A stretch of 64,000 bases of DNA from Helopsaltes ochotensis (taxonomy: Eukaryota; Chordata; Aves; Passeriformes; Locustellidae). Below the pieces are notes generated by a model that was given only the letters and a program-made list of their open reading frames with translations, was not told the DNA's origin and did no database searches. Below, one piece after another: positions 1 through 12,615 of the stretch; the first letter of the stretch is position 1; each line of letters opens with the position of its first letter. Where the stretch lies: contig VXBM01000668.1 in the NCBI GenBank assembly GCA_013400155.1, positions 67,675 to 131,674 on the forward strand, read 5' to 3'. Position numbers and translations under genes: made by a program.

Positions 1-3000
1 AAGACAAATGGTGCTTAGTGTACAGCTGTTACATGTATTTCAGCATGCAGGCTGAGGTGTGGGCTATCTCTGCAAGTGGAAACTCTCTGTGGTGAGAAGC
101 AGCTAATGATCCACTGATGAAGTGGGTCTGTGGGAGCAACTTTACTAACAGTAATAGTGCTGGAGCAAAGGTCACGTCTAGACTGATGTAATTTTGCCAC
201 TGCAGCTGCCAAAGTTTCCTCTGTCTTTACTTCTGAGAGCAGATAAGGCCACTAACTTCAGCCCCTGAATTATTGCTGGTGTTACTTTTCATATGTCCAA
301 AGTAGACTTTTTGAAACTAGTTGTGGAAAAGGAGGTGAGTTTGGGAAAGAGATTTCAAGGATGCCCTTGAAGAAAGACATTTAAGCATCATAAAAGTAAA
401 CTGTAGAGAATTCAGAGCTTTCCATGTAATGACTAAGCTTTTTTTAGTCTAGATGTGCATAAGATAGCTCAGATGATTTCAATTCCATACCCATTTCCTG
501 CTATCATTTGTGGTGTTCTGATAAGATGAAAATGTCAGTAAGTGTAGTTTGGTCGCCGACAGTGCAGCTGTTAACCATGATTGTTCTGCTGTTAACCGTG
601 ACCTGTTGGTTACATTAATTAGATATCTTGCAGGTTTAAGAAGACCGAGTAGAAACTGCAATGTCTTGACTCAGGAGTAGGTCCGACACATTTTCCAGCT
701 CTCTTCTCCCTTGGTTATCTTTAATTTTAGAAAATTCCAAAGACAAAAAAAAGGCCTGTTTACCTTCCTGAATTCAGAAAAAATGGATACTGCGATCTGC
801 AGGTACCTTTTCCAAGGTTGTTTGCCATAAGGCCTATGAAATGCCAAGCAGGATCTGACAACATACAGTGTTCCTTATTCTGAAAAACACTTGCGGTGAG
901 CAGAGAAAACAGCTTGAGATTTTGCTGTAGAAGAATGGCTTTGTAAATGTAGATATACAGGTAAAGATTCATTAGAATATAAACTTGTCTTTATAGTGTA
1001 GATAATTGAATCATTGACTGTTATTCGTCAAATTTCTACTGGGAGAGGTTGCTGTTGATAATGTTCTTGTGCTGTTGCAGATTGCTGTCTGAAGTTTATT
1101 TAGAAGCAGAGAATCTGCAAGTTTCAAGATTCAACAAACTCTCAAGGTTGTCTCATTAATAAAGAAGTATAAATGGAGGATATTAATAAGTTTTGGGTTG
1201 TCTCATAGTTTGTTGGAATATTATCCAGCTCTTAAGTATTGTAGTTACTGAGAGGTATCATTCTTACTGTGCCTCAAAGCTCAGTTAATATTTTTTTCCT
1301 GGAAGCATTAGGAATTAAAGGAAAATGACCAGAAAGTGAAAGAAAGGATTGTTAGGAATTGCATGCCAGAATACATTTATTTAGCCAAGACTGAAGTACT
1401 TCAAGGTGATAATTGAATGAAATGCAGGACTCCAGGCTCTAATTTTGAGAAGTACCATGATGTATCTCTTCAGAGGAAGTATTTCAAGTCATCTGCTGAT
1501 GAACACTCTTGTCATGCTTGCATTAAATGTTGTGTTGGGCTTCTTCTAAACCTGCTATTCCTTCCTTCTAAATGTCCTTCTTTAAAAATTACCACTTTTC
1601 AAGAAAGCAGACACTTTCTTAGCTTGTGTTATAGGACATGGCATTAAATGTCCCTAATCAGTAAGATGATGTTGCTTGCATGTTCTTTCACAGTGCTGAG
1701 CATTTGGAGATCTTGACAGTGTATAGCAAATTTCAAAGTCCGTAATGTAGTTTGTTCTAGTTAATTGAAAAACTCTAGAGAAGCTGCTGGACTCAGAAGT
1801 ATGTCAGAAGTTAGAAACTGTGGAGGAAATCTGATGGCCTATATTCAGGATAGAGCAAGCCTTAGGGTTAAAGAGGACAAAACAAGTTGTGTGTAAATAA
1901 TTGGGTCCTTTTGTTTTCCTCCTGCAACAGTTGTAGGCATCCTCTAATTGTCCACAAGAAAAATGGATGTTGACTGTATAGTTCACTATCGACTGTACCA
2001 TAAACTCTTAAGTTACAACATTTCAGTCTATTACCTATCTGTACTGAAAGATATTTGCAAATCAAAAAAAAAATGCTTACAAACCTCTTAGCTGTAAAAT
2101 ATATTTCTATGTGGACGGCATTTCAGGTGCATTGGTATACCTCTTTCATCCTGGAAAATTCTGTAGTCTGACAGAACCATAAACTTTGTGAAAGTAAGAA
2201 GTGCTGAGTTGCTTCTGAGTTTGACTGCTCTGCTTAAAGGTGGTGTGTTGGTGAAGTAAGATAGCTGCCAGCTCTAGCACACGCAGAAGAACCTGGAAGG
2301 AAAGTTAGCTATTATGTAGTCTTATAATAGTTGGTGTGTTGCAACAGTCAGTAGAGAGCTCAGAAAGTCTGTTAAATTAACAGCTGTATTGAAGCTATAC
2401 CAGGACTGTAGACATCCTGTTCAGCTGAATGAACTGAAGGTGTCTCTTCATACATGCGTCGCCATCACCTGGAAGACTGTCAAGAGAAATGGACAGGATA
2501 TCAGACTCATACCTAAGTTTAGTTTACAGTTATGTGTAGAACTAGGAGACTTGCTATATTTGTGGTTGCATGTTTGACATACCAAACTTCAGAATCCAAC
2601 AGTGTGCAGTGAGGCAGTCTTAAGAAACAAGGTACATATTTAAAGAAGGTATTAATTGCAGAAGATACAAGTTTGAGGATGAGTGATTTTGCTTGGAAAC
2701 TTTAAGAACTTGAAGAAGCTCAGCCTTTAGTGGGTGAAAACAACCTTTCTCTGTGGAATTCAAATAGTGTCCAATGGGCATTATAAGTTAGGGCTTATAA
2801 ATTAGTCTAAAAATGTAAAGGAAAACCTTGTGCTTCCAAGAGGCAGAAATTGAGGTAAAACAGCTAAAATGCCTCTCATATACCACCTTCCCCTGTTTCA
2901 TTATCTAGGTTTTCCTCACTAGTATCCTTGTATTAAAGATTTTTTTTTTCCTAATAGATTGATTAAAAACGTTTCAATGAAGATCTGTTAGATTTGTTTG

Positions 3001-3665
3001 TTACACTTAATCTTTTTTTATCCTTATAATACTGTTTCATGCATTTTGTAGCTGTAGCATGGCAGCTGAGCCTATAGTTATTAGTGAGACCTTAAGGGTG
3101 TTTGATCATCCCTCTCCTTTTTTCTTAAATCATGAAGTGGGGTATGTTTTACCTATTTTGATAAAATGCTGTATTATTGGCACCTGGTGTATTTTATGCT
3201 TCAGCAAATGAAGTAAAACATCTGAGTCGTATTTAAGAAAATGAGCTAATTACACTAAAAATACTTAAATACTGAAGACTTTTGAGCTGTGATCTGCAAA
3301 TTAGTGATGGGTTTTAGTGTTTAGTGATAGATGGGAAGCTCTTTAGAAAAATTATATGACATGTTATTTTCAAATTGCGTGGTTAGTAAATTATTCTTAA
3401 AAGTAAGTTGGATACATATGTGAGATGATCAGGACTATCAGGGAAATGTTCCAAAACATAATACTTTGGTTTTGGTTCTTTATGCATGTGCACTTTAAGG
3501 AGACAAGAAAAACAAAACTTCAGATAGTAAAGCTCAATGAAACTCTTCCTAATGAGAAAAACAAGGGGAAAGGTAAGGCATTTGTTATGGCTGACAAATG
3601 GTTTTGTTGCCAGTGCAGGGAACATATGAGCAACATATAAGGAGCCCTACCTAGAAGAGCTTGAG

Positions 3666-4250
3666 GATGCTGGACATGATCTGAGAACCCAGAAAGCCAG
3701 TTGTATCCAAAGCAGCTCGGCTAGCAGGGGAGGGAGGAGATTCTTCCTCTCTGCTCCACTCTGGTGAGGGCCCACCTGGAACCCTGTATCCAGCTCAAGG
3801 GTCCCAGCACAGGAAGGACATGGACCTGTTGGAGTGAGTCCAGAGGAGGCCACCGGGTTGACTAGGGGGATGGAGCACCTCTGCTATAAGGAAAGGCTGA
3901 TAGAACTGGAATTGTTCAGCCTGAAAAAAGAATGCCCTAAATGTGGCCTTGCCGTACCTGAAGGAAGCCTACAAGAAATTTGGGAAGGGACTTTTTGCAA
4001 GGGAGAATGGCTCCAAACTGAAAGAGGACATGTTTAGATTAGATGTTAAAAAAATTCATTTGAAGATGATGAGGCACTAGAACAGGTCATCCAGAGGAGC
4101 TGAGGATGCCCCATCCTGGAAGTATTTAAGGCCAGTTTAGGTGAGGCTTGGAGCAACCTGGTCTACTGAAAGATATCCCTGCCCACAGCAGGGATGTTTG
4201 ATCAAGGTGATCTTTAAGGCCCCTTCCAACCCAGACCATTCTGTGATTGT
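3666..4250 (+). mobile_element. CR1 LINE, 3' fragment
   Basis: Matches the 3' end of avian CR1 as I know it: a stretch around 3813-3900 corresponds to the 'GGACATGGACCTGTTGGAG...GGATGGAGCACCTCT' part of the reverse transcriptase C-terminus. The element ends with CCCTTCCAACCCAGACCATT and an ATTCTGTGATT terminus. It is 5'-truncated and decayed, with broken frames, and lies in the sense direction in KCMF1 intron 1. Confidence 0.92.
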
Positions 4251-4957
4251 TTGAATTAGAAAAGATGTGTGTGCCTTGAAGAACTGGAAAGAAGAGGAGG
4301 GAGGAATGGAACAAACTCAAAACCTAGTGGAACTAGACATGAAACCTTTTTTGCTTTAGGCTATTGTATTTCCCACGGTGCTCTTCTGATATGGCCTTCC
4401 TGTCATAAGCAATTGTAGTGTCTAGAGACATGTTATCAACCTGAGAAGCAGCTCTGTTTAACAGAGTGGGAGGAAAAGTTGCCAAAGCAATCTGTTTATG
4501 TTCAGAGAAGAACATAACATGGAGAAAGCCCAGGACAGAATATTGCAGCTACTTAAATTAATAAATTGTAGGATTTTAACCTCATATTTCACTTTTGTGC
4601 TGTGTGCAGAGGGACTTAATTATTTTTACAAGTTACTAGACCTCTGGTGGTGTTAAGGAAAGAGAAATTCCTTTTATGATTATGTGATGCCATTCAAAAC
4701 GGTGATTTTGAAAGTAGTCTTTAAGTTTGGAGGTGTTTTTGTGCTCCTCTCTATGACCGGAGTTGTCTGGGAGGAATGTAGGTGACTGCCTTGTGTTAGG
4801 CGTTGATGCTTTCTTCAATGACAAGAAGAACCACTTGCTTATTTCCCTCCCTCTTCCAACTGCTTTCTAGATGTGTTTTCGTCATTTGAAATGTGTGTAT
4901 TTTCAGACCACTTGGTGCAAGTCTTTTAAGTCTGAGCTGTTAAGAGACATGTAATCA

Positions 4958-4987
4958 CAAATGCTCCAACTGAAGCTGGAGCATTTG
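4958..4987. repeat. 11-bp perfect inverted repeat
   Basis: caaatgctcca, an 8-nt loop, then tggagcatttg. It could fold as a hairpin in KCMF1 pre-mRNA. No known role. Confidence 0.85.
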
Positions 4988-6391
4988 CTGCACGCAGACG
5001 TTTTCTGTCTTCCACTTCCAGCTCTTTGGTTTCCCAGCCAGCACTGCCTGCTTTCTGCATTCTTACCTGTGATAAATCATGCCTTTTCCCCATCCCACAG
5101 GGTGGGAAAAGCTTGCCATGTTTGCCTATTTGGGTAATATTTAAAAGGATCAGGAGTGAGTTTAATGGTGCAAAAGGAGGTAAAGCTGAGTGTGTATTCC
5201 TTACACCAGAGCTATATCTAAGGTGTACCTAAATAGTTAATTTCGGCTAAGCTTCTCTTAGCCTCTGCCAGGTGTTGTGGTGTTTTCTTCCTTATCTGCC
5301 TGGAACAATGGCTCACAGAAAAAGCATTCTTCAAATATGTTTACTTCTCTGTTCAACTGGTCTGTATTACTCAGTTGTCTCCCAGGGCTGATGGGACATG
5401 TGTCTTATTCTCATTGTGTATTTTCCCTGTTTTATGCCACTCTTCCTAAATAACAACAGTCCAAAATGCTGAAGGTTTATTTTCTAAGACCACTGTATCT
5501 TAATTTTTTTAGGGATCAACGGAGAAGTACCAGTTCTTTTGTTTAATTTTTTTTTAGGATTTTAGTTGTCTTCATGTCTCTTACACTTGTAAAAATCATT
5601 TGTGTGTGATATGCCTTCCCCCAATTCTCTTTTAGCTGGTGCATGCCTGAGCAGTGTATTTCTGTTGTCTCATTCTGAAACAAACTCAGGAATGTGGTCC
5701 TCTCTTACTGAGTGAAAAACTTTGCCATTGATTTTACTAGATAAAGGCTGTAGCTTAGTGCTGTTACTGTTATTTTCATGCCCTGGAGCTGTTGGTAGCT
5801 TTCTCAGTTTAAGTATTTTTCTGATAAGCGAGTTCACATGCTGTTTGCTGTTTTCCAGATTAACAGAGTTGTTAAATAAAATCATGTCTGGTGCCAGTTC
5901 CTTTGCTGCCACACTACAAACTTCCTGTGCTCCATTGCAATCTGTTTATTTTTAATATATTTACAGTATTTCAGCAGGTTTTTTTGTTGTGATGGTTTTG
6001 ATGGTCAAAATAATTATATTAATTGAATAAGACGCATGTGAGATAATGCTAAATACTTGGAAATAAATTGGAAATCCCGATTGGCTTAATCAGAAATCCT
6101 GCATGACTCCTGTATAAAGCTGGGCGTGTTTTGCAAGCGCTTACTAATCACTTGTTCCTGATGCTTAAGATGACTGAAACTGTTGTGCATATAACTTCCA
6201 CAAGCTGGGATGTGAAAGCACAAATGGAGAAACTTATTTTTGCAGCAGGCTGGCTGGTGCTCATGGATCAAGACTGAAACTTGCTGGGCCAGCTGTGTAC
6301 TGTTTGATTCTTTATTTTTATACCAGAAAAGTGATTGTCCCCCTGTCCTCAGCCCTGCTGAGGCTGTGCCTCCAGTACTATGTTGTCTCTT

Positions 6392-6836
6392 CACTTTAAA
6401 AAGGACATGGAAGTGCTGGCATGTGTCCAGAGGAAGGCAACAAGGCTTGGAAAGGTCCAGAAAATATGGAATGGCTGAGGGAGCTGCATTTGTTTAGTCT
6501 TGAGGAGGCTCAGGGGGGACCTCATCACTCTGTATAACTACCAGAAAGGTTGTTATTGTGAGACAGGGGTCTGTCTCTTCCAAAGAGGACAAGAGGAAAT
6601 GGCCTGCTGCTGAGATGGAATATTCAGATTAGATATTAGAAAAAAAATTTCTAGGGTGGTGAAGAATCTGAATAGTTTGCCCAGGGGTGCAGGGGAGCCA
6701 GCTATCCAAGATGCATCTGGATCTGGCACTGGGTGATATGATGTAGTTTTTAAGGGATTACAGTGGTATAGCTTGGGGGACAGTTGAATTTGATGACTGT
6801 AAAGGTCTTTTCCAACCTTGATGATTCTGTGATTGT
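6392..6836 (+). mobile_element. CR1 LINE, 3' fragment (second copy)
   Basis: About 445 bp of CR1 3' end ending in TCTTTTCCAACCTTGATGAT followed by TCTGTGATTG. It is more diverged than the copy at 3666, and its 3' region resembles a different CR1 subfamily. Sense direction in KCMF1 intron 1. Confidence 0.88.
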
Positions 6837-9800
6837 AAGTATCAGGCACTGTGCAAGTGGGCTTTATTAAGATTGTTGACAACAGAGAGGTGAGCAGATT
6901 CAGGTGTTTGTTTCTACTCCTTACTCCAGAGGGGAAGGAGGAGTGCAGTGAAGAAAACAAAAACTTTTTGTAGGCCCAGTTTCATCCCTTTTCTCCTCTT
7001 TTTTTTTTTTTTTTATTTTCCCCATTTCCAAGTCAACAACATCTCTGCTTGCAACTTTAGTCCTACTGGTTCTTTTTAGTCTGGTTACTTCCACTTTGCT
7101 GTAAGAAGATCCTGCATGTTCAGCCATGTTGCACACTGGCTGTGTGAGGGAACAGAATGTTTTAGGTTTTTTCAAGGATATAGAGTATAAATTTTCTGTT
7201 CAGTACTCGTAGCTGCAAGGGTGATGAAGTAGGTTCTATGTTACAGGAGTCTTTAATGTTTATTTTCACAGTTTGCTTCAGTAAACATGAGGAAAAGTAA
7301 ACAAAAATGAACATTGTATGATTTGGTTGATTTTTTTTTTGGTGAAATGATCTCAGAAACAGCAGAAGTTCTTAGAAGTTGACCTCTCAAACTAGGCAGT
7401 AGTGTGCATTAGGAAATGAATCTATTAAAGTAAGAAACAATTGGCATTTCTTCTTTATTAAGTATCAAGTGGCATATATTTTCCTCTCTTCAGTCTTGGA
7501 AACAACTGAACTGTTTTTAAGTAGAATGTCTTAAGGTTTGGACTAGCTGTGTGGCATGTAGACTACAGATGAGATAGTTAATGTCAGGCAAGTTTATCTA
7601 AAACTGAACAAACTCAGAACAATCCTTTAAAAGGACATCTTACACTAAAACATATCAGATGCATTTTTAAAGGAGTGTTATGTATGATCTTCAGAATATA
7701 TAACTAAAATGCAGTATACAGGTTGCAATTTTTTGTACCACAAAAGAGACAGCACAACTCTGTAATTTTCACTTGCCTGCTTATGTTGGGGTTTTAAAAA
7801 GGTAGAAACCTAAAAGTTTGTGCAGTCCCTTGAGACTGAGTGGTACTCTTGCAGTAATGCTTTTAGTCTTTAGAGGGGTACTTCTTCCTTTCAGTACTTT
7901 GTATACTTTGTATAAATTAGGAAGAAATTCTTAAGTAACTGGCTGGAGAAGAAACCATTGATGGGCTAATTTTGTATTTGTGTTGTACATTAAAGTAATA
8001 CAGTGATTCTCACTCTGAGCACTGATGAACGAAGAACAGTACCTGAATTGGCTGGAAGGTTGGGTTTTGGATATTCAGCTGCTGACAGGAATGTTAAATG
8101 CTGATAACTGCCCATGAAACTAAGTGTCATCCAGTGTATTGCTAAGAGAAAGGAATTTAATTCTCAGGAATAGCAGAATCACTAAATATTCTTGCCTGGA
8201 GCTAATTGTTGTTTTGACTGTTTGAATACTTCAGATGTTGGCTTCATATGTGTTTAAAATGTTTTGTAATGACTGATATTTTCTTTGAAATTTCTAAAAA
8301 TTAAAGAATACATTCAAAGTATTGATAAAGGTCAAGGCCTCATGTTGAGGCTGGAACCTGTTTCAGTATCTCTATATTACTCATCTTTGAACATATGCAT
8401 TTTCTTTACAAGAAAAAAATGCTGAGTTTTTTACAGTTTCTCAGGTAATTTTTTGTCTGGTCCAATTATTGGGCTTTTAATATCATTATTATCATTTTGA
8501 TTGCCCTTCGTTTCTGAGGACACCAAGTAGAGGAGAAAACCTTTGGTTTTTTTACGAATCTGTGTCTATCCAAGGCAGTAATGGCTTGGGACATTACAGA
8601 CACTTTCATTGATGTTACCTCATAGCTTTGCTTGTAATTGTAATTACAAATTTATCCTGATGTATATAATATTTGAGCCATATGGCATTTTCAGTGTTTT
8701 TTTGTCCATTATGAATTCAGATTATGTGCTCTCTTTGGTGTATCTATTAAACCCAGGACCAGTTACATTCATTTTAGTTGATTTCTAGCAAAACCAGTGC
8801 AGTGTCATAACATCAAATTATGTTTGGCTGTCAGGATTAAAATATGAAAGGTGTTGGGAAAGAGCATTTTTTGACTTTTTTTTTTTTTTCTAGAATCACT
8901 CAACAAACCATTCAACATGCTACATGTAAAATGCTGAAGTAATTGACCTGGATGAAAAGAAGATGTGGGCTTGATATAAATGTAGTGAGACTTCCGTAGT
9001 GGAGGGGTAAAACATACTTTATTAATGGAACAGTTAGGTATGTCCTGACTCACTTCACTCATAGTGTGAAGCTAGAGAGAGTGAGAGTTGATACTGCTAG
9101 GGAATACTTCTGAAGAAATTTTCAGAACCTGATGTTTGATAGTTAAAGGTGAACCAAAGTTACTTAGGCTTTTAGCACAATGCTGTCCTCTGGTGGAACA
9201 GTGTTGCATTAAAAGAGCATTTTACACTGATCAGAAAGGTTTTAATTAGATATGATCTATGTTATGCAGGGTATTTTGGTACTTGTATACCAGTAACAGA
9301 GTAGAACAAAATTTGAGGATGCCTCCAGTATAATCTGTGATGTCATGTAACCTGTAACATGGATATTTCTTACTCTCACCATTCCAAGTTAGTATTTTCC
9401 ATGAGGTGAATCAGAAGTTCTTACTGAGCAGCAAGTTGTTCGGGGTTAATAGGATTTCATTCTGTGATTCTTTTAGAAGTCAATCCTAACAGGTCTTGCA
9501 AGTCAGAAGTGTACCTAAATAGTTGTCACAGATTGTTCATGCCTTTCCTTGCTTTAAAGTGAACTCCAGAATGTGGGGCTTTTTTTTCCACAAAACCAGT
9601 AATTAATGGATGCATCCTATTTAATCCTACAGTCTTGAATCTGTTACTTACCCGCCATGCTTGGAAATGTAAGGTAAATGTTGGATAGACACATACTGAA
9701 AAACATGCTGTGCTAAATAAAATGTTATCTTTGGGGTGTTGACGTTTGTGCAGAATGAACTTTTGGAATTTAGGTTGATGTAGAGATCAAACTGTAGAAG

Positions 9801-12447
9801 ATTAAATTCAAAATCTTTTGTTATAGTAGAAAGAATAAGGTGGGAGGAAATTATTTGGTTACTTCACTTTCTAGATCTCATGTTGAGTACGTAGTCAAGA
9901 TTTTGGCAGCCAAGTAATAGGCTTGAACAGGAAAAACTGTCAAGCCTGACTTTGCTCAGACTTCTATAAAAAGGGAAAAATAAGTAATATACTTTCTGGA
10001 AATGAGATCCTGCTGGATTCAAGGGGATGTCTGGGGATTTAACCATGTGTTTAATTCCGAAATTTCAATTTGATAGTTTTCTCTTTTGCAGTTTTCATTC
10101 TCTGCTACAGATAAGGATATAGGTGTAACCTGGTACATCTCTTGCTGCCTGCCTGTTCCTCAGAGTGGAGAAACGTGGTGGTGGTTGTGAAATACCAACT
10201 TTGAGAGATGTAGAAAAAACACTGTCTTTATTCTCTTTGTCTGACTTCACCAGTCATAGGGATGTGTTATGCTAATACTAGTTTTTCTGTTTGATGTAGA
10301 TGTTTCAATAATTGATCATAAGTAACAAAGTTCATCTGTTATTTGACATGGTAAATTCTCACTACAAACGTTGTGGTTCATGTTTATGACTGAATTTCCC
10401 CAAAATTAATATCACATCATATATGGAGATTGCAGTTTGGAATAATGTGGAGAAGTATTGACATGAAGAAAACATGTAAATGAGAGCTTCTTAAAAATGC
10501 CTGTCTTCAAGTAGGAATGACATAAATGTTTGAGAGAACACATGACAGGAGTTTGTTGCAAAGAGGTTTACATCTGCATTAAATCAGTTGTTCCAAGCTT
10601 AAGTGAAAAGAGTGGGAAAAATACTACTTTCTGGAGTAGCATGGGTTAGTATTGGAAAGCTGTTAGTGTCTGACATAGACTCTAGGTTAAACTAGTCTGC
10701 TTATTTCATTGTGACGTCTAATTTGCTGATCAACTGTTTTCTAGAAACAGAAAGGCAACAAAACCACTTACAGTGCTGCCAGTAGCTGCTAAGTGTTGTG
10801 TGTACAGCATCTATTGTTGAGGAGATCTGCATGCTGCATAGGTAGAATTTTATGGGTCTCTGTGGGAGGAAAAATGCAAACCAACTGAAGCAGTGAAATT
10901 CAGATTACAGAGTTAGCAAGCAAGTGCTCTCAAAAATTAGCCTGCTATCAGTGTTAAAATCATCAGACTTAAAAATCCTACAGAGTTTATGGATGGAATT
11001 TAAGGGAAAAGAAGGTTAAGTGAGAAGGACCGGTTTTTTTTCTTTTTTAAGCCAACCAAACCAACTTTGAAAATGGTAACATGCCATCCTCAAAACATAG
11101 TTCAGCTATTAACAGAGATTCTGGAGATAGTTTCTTCTAATGTGCTGTTCCATGTAGGCTGATGCTTGCAGAATAGATCTGCAGTGAGGTGAATAAAAAT
11201 AGGTTCAGTATTCAGGTAAGCACCATGTTTAGACACTAGAAGCTATTAGTGCCTCAAGCTGTCCTTTAAATAGGTGAAGAAATTAAAGGCAAAAGTGAAA
11301 ATAATTTTGCTCACTGTTCCTCTGAATGTAATGATGCAATTCTTTGAATAAGTTGGGGAGATCCAAAAGAAATTGTGTATTGATGTGTTTCTGAATTACT
11401 TGTAGTAAAGCTTATGTAGATGGTACAGAGTGGAGTAGTAAAAAAAAAAAAAAAGCAAAAAATTCTGTAACTCACCAGTCCTCTGACAACTAGGCTTTAA
11501 AAAAATAGGGATATGGCTAATGTGACTCTTTTGTCCTTGCAGTTAGCTCTAAAATTGTCTGTGCTTTTATCAAACTATGAAGAAGAAATCTTATGTGATG
11601 CCAAAAAGATGATGTTGATCCAAATCCTGCCTTGGTTGTACACACTGGTATCTTTCATGAAGGCCCTTAATTTGCTGCTGTAGTTGAAAGACATTTGTGT
11701 TAGGTTAGAAGACAATGTCACTTCTGCACTTAGCCAGGCAACCCACAGAGAACTGAAACCATACAGAGAAAAATGCAAACTTCTTGAAGCTGTAAAGCCT
11801 TTCTCAGATACACAGTGTTGTTACTTTACATTGCAAAGAATGAACTTAAGGTAGAAATAGAGCGGAGAGAACTGATACAGACTAAATTAAAAAAATATGG
11901 AAAAAGGTTCTAATTTCTACACAATGTGAAATATCTGGCTATAGTGTAATTCAGAATTAAAATACTAGGAAGTGTTGAATTAAAGGCTGGAAAGTTAGTA
12001 TGTTTTTGGCAGTGGTTGATTTGCTTGTTGTTTTCTTTCCTCTTGGTCAGCCATTATACAATTTACCTTTTAAAAGTGGCACAATTCCTGACTGAACAGT
12101 CAAAGTACCAGTCAATACTAAGTGATAAAAGTGTCTGTAAGAAGATGAAGCCAAAGAGTTTTACTAACTTAACATGTGATTATTTCAGGTGCTTGAGTCT
12201 GCTTTACTTCAAGAATTCAAGATCCTAATTTTGGGAGAGTGGTGTCTTCTAAAGACACAAATGCGTTTGAAAAATGAGTCTCATGTCAGCTGCACCTGCC
12301 AGATATGGTTGGCTCCTTTAAGTTATTCAGAGGCAATAAAAAATATAAAAATGCATTTATGAATTATAAAAATTATAAACTATATTTATTATTAAAAAAA
12401 AATAACTGCATTTGTTGCTGTCTTAAAGCAATTTTATTTGTTTACAG

Positions 12448-12615
12448 GTGTCAGCTGTGATGCATGTTTAAAAGGAAATTTTCGAGGTCGCCGGTACAAG
12501 TGTTTAATTTGCTACGATTACGATCTGTGTGCAACTTGTTATGAAAGTGGTGCAACGACAACAAGGCATACAACTGACCATCCAATGCAGTGCATACTAA
12601 CAAGAGTAGATTTTG
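12448..12615 (+). CDS. KCMF1: KCMF1 coding exon 2 (ZZ finger)
   Basis: Encodes residues 6-61 and the first base of codon 62. The acceptor is ttttatttgtttacag and the donor is G|GTAAGT. It begins with the last two bases of a split Gly codon, so exon 1 must end in phase 1. The whole eight-ligand ZZ zinc finger (C9 to H50) lies in this exon. Confidence 0.96.

Larger units (their letters stand above)
1..12447 (+). other. KCMF1: KCMF1 intron 1 (3' part)
   Basis: No exon was recognised here. The region is AT-rich and has no CpG-island-like promoter, so exon 1 lies upstream. It holds two CR1 fragments (3666-4250, 6392-6836), one 11-bp hairpin (4958-4987) and ordinary T or A runs (for example near 7000, 8877 and 11439). 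The open frames are short and unconserved in look. Confidence 0.8.

Noticed and set aside
6553..6960. A 135-codon - strand frame
   Set aside because: Largely antisense to a CR1 3' fragment; no conserved domain.
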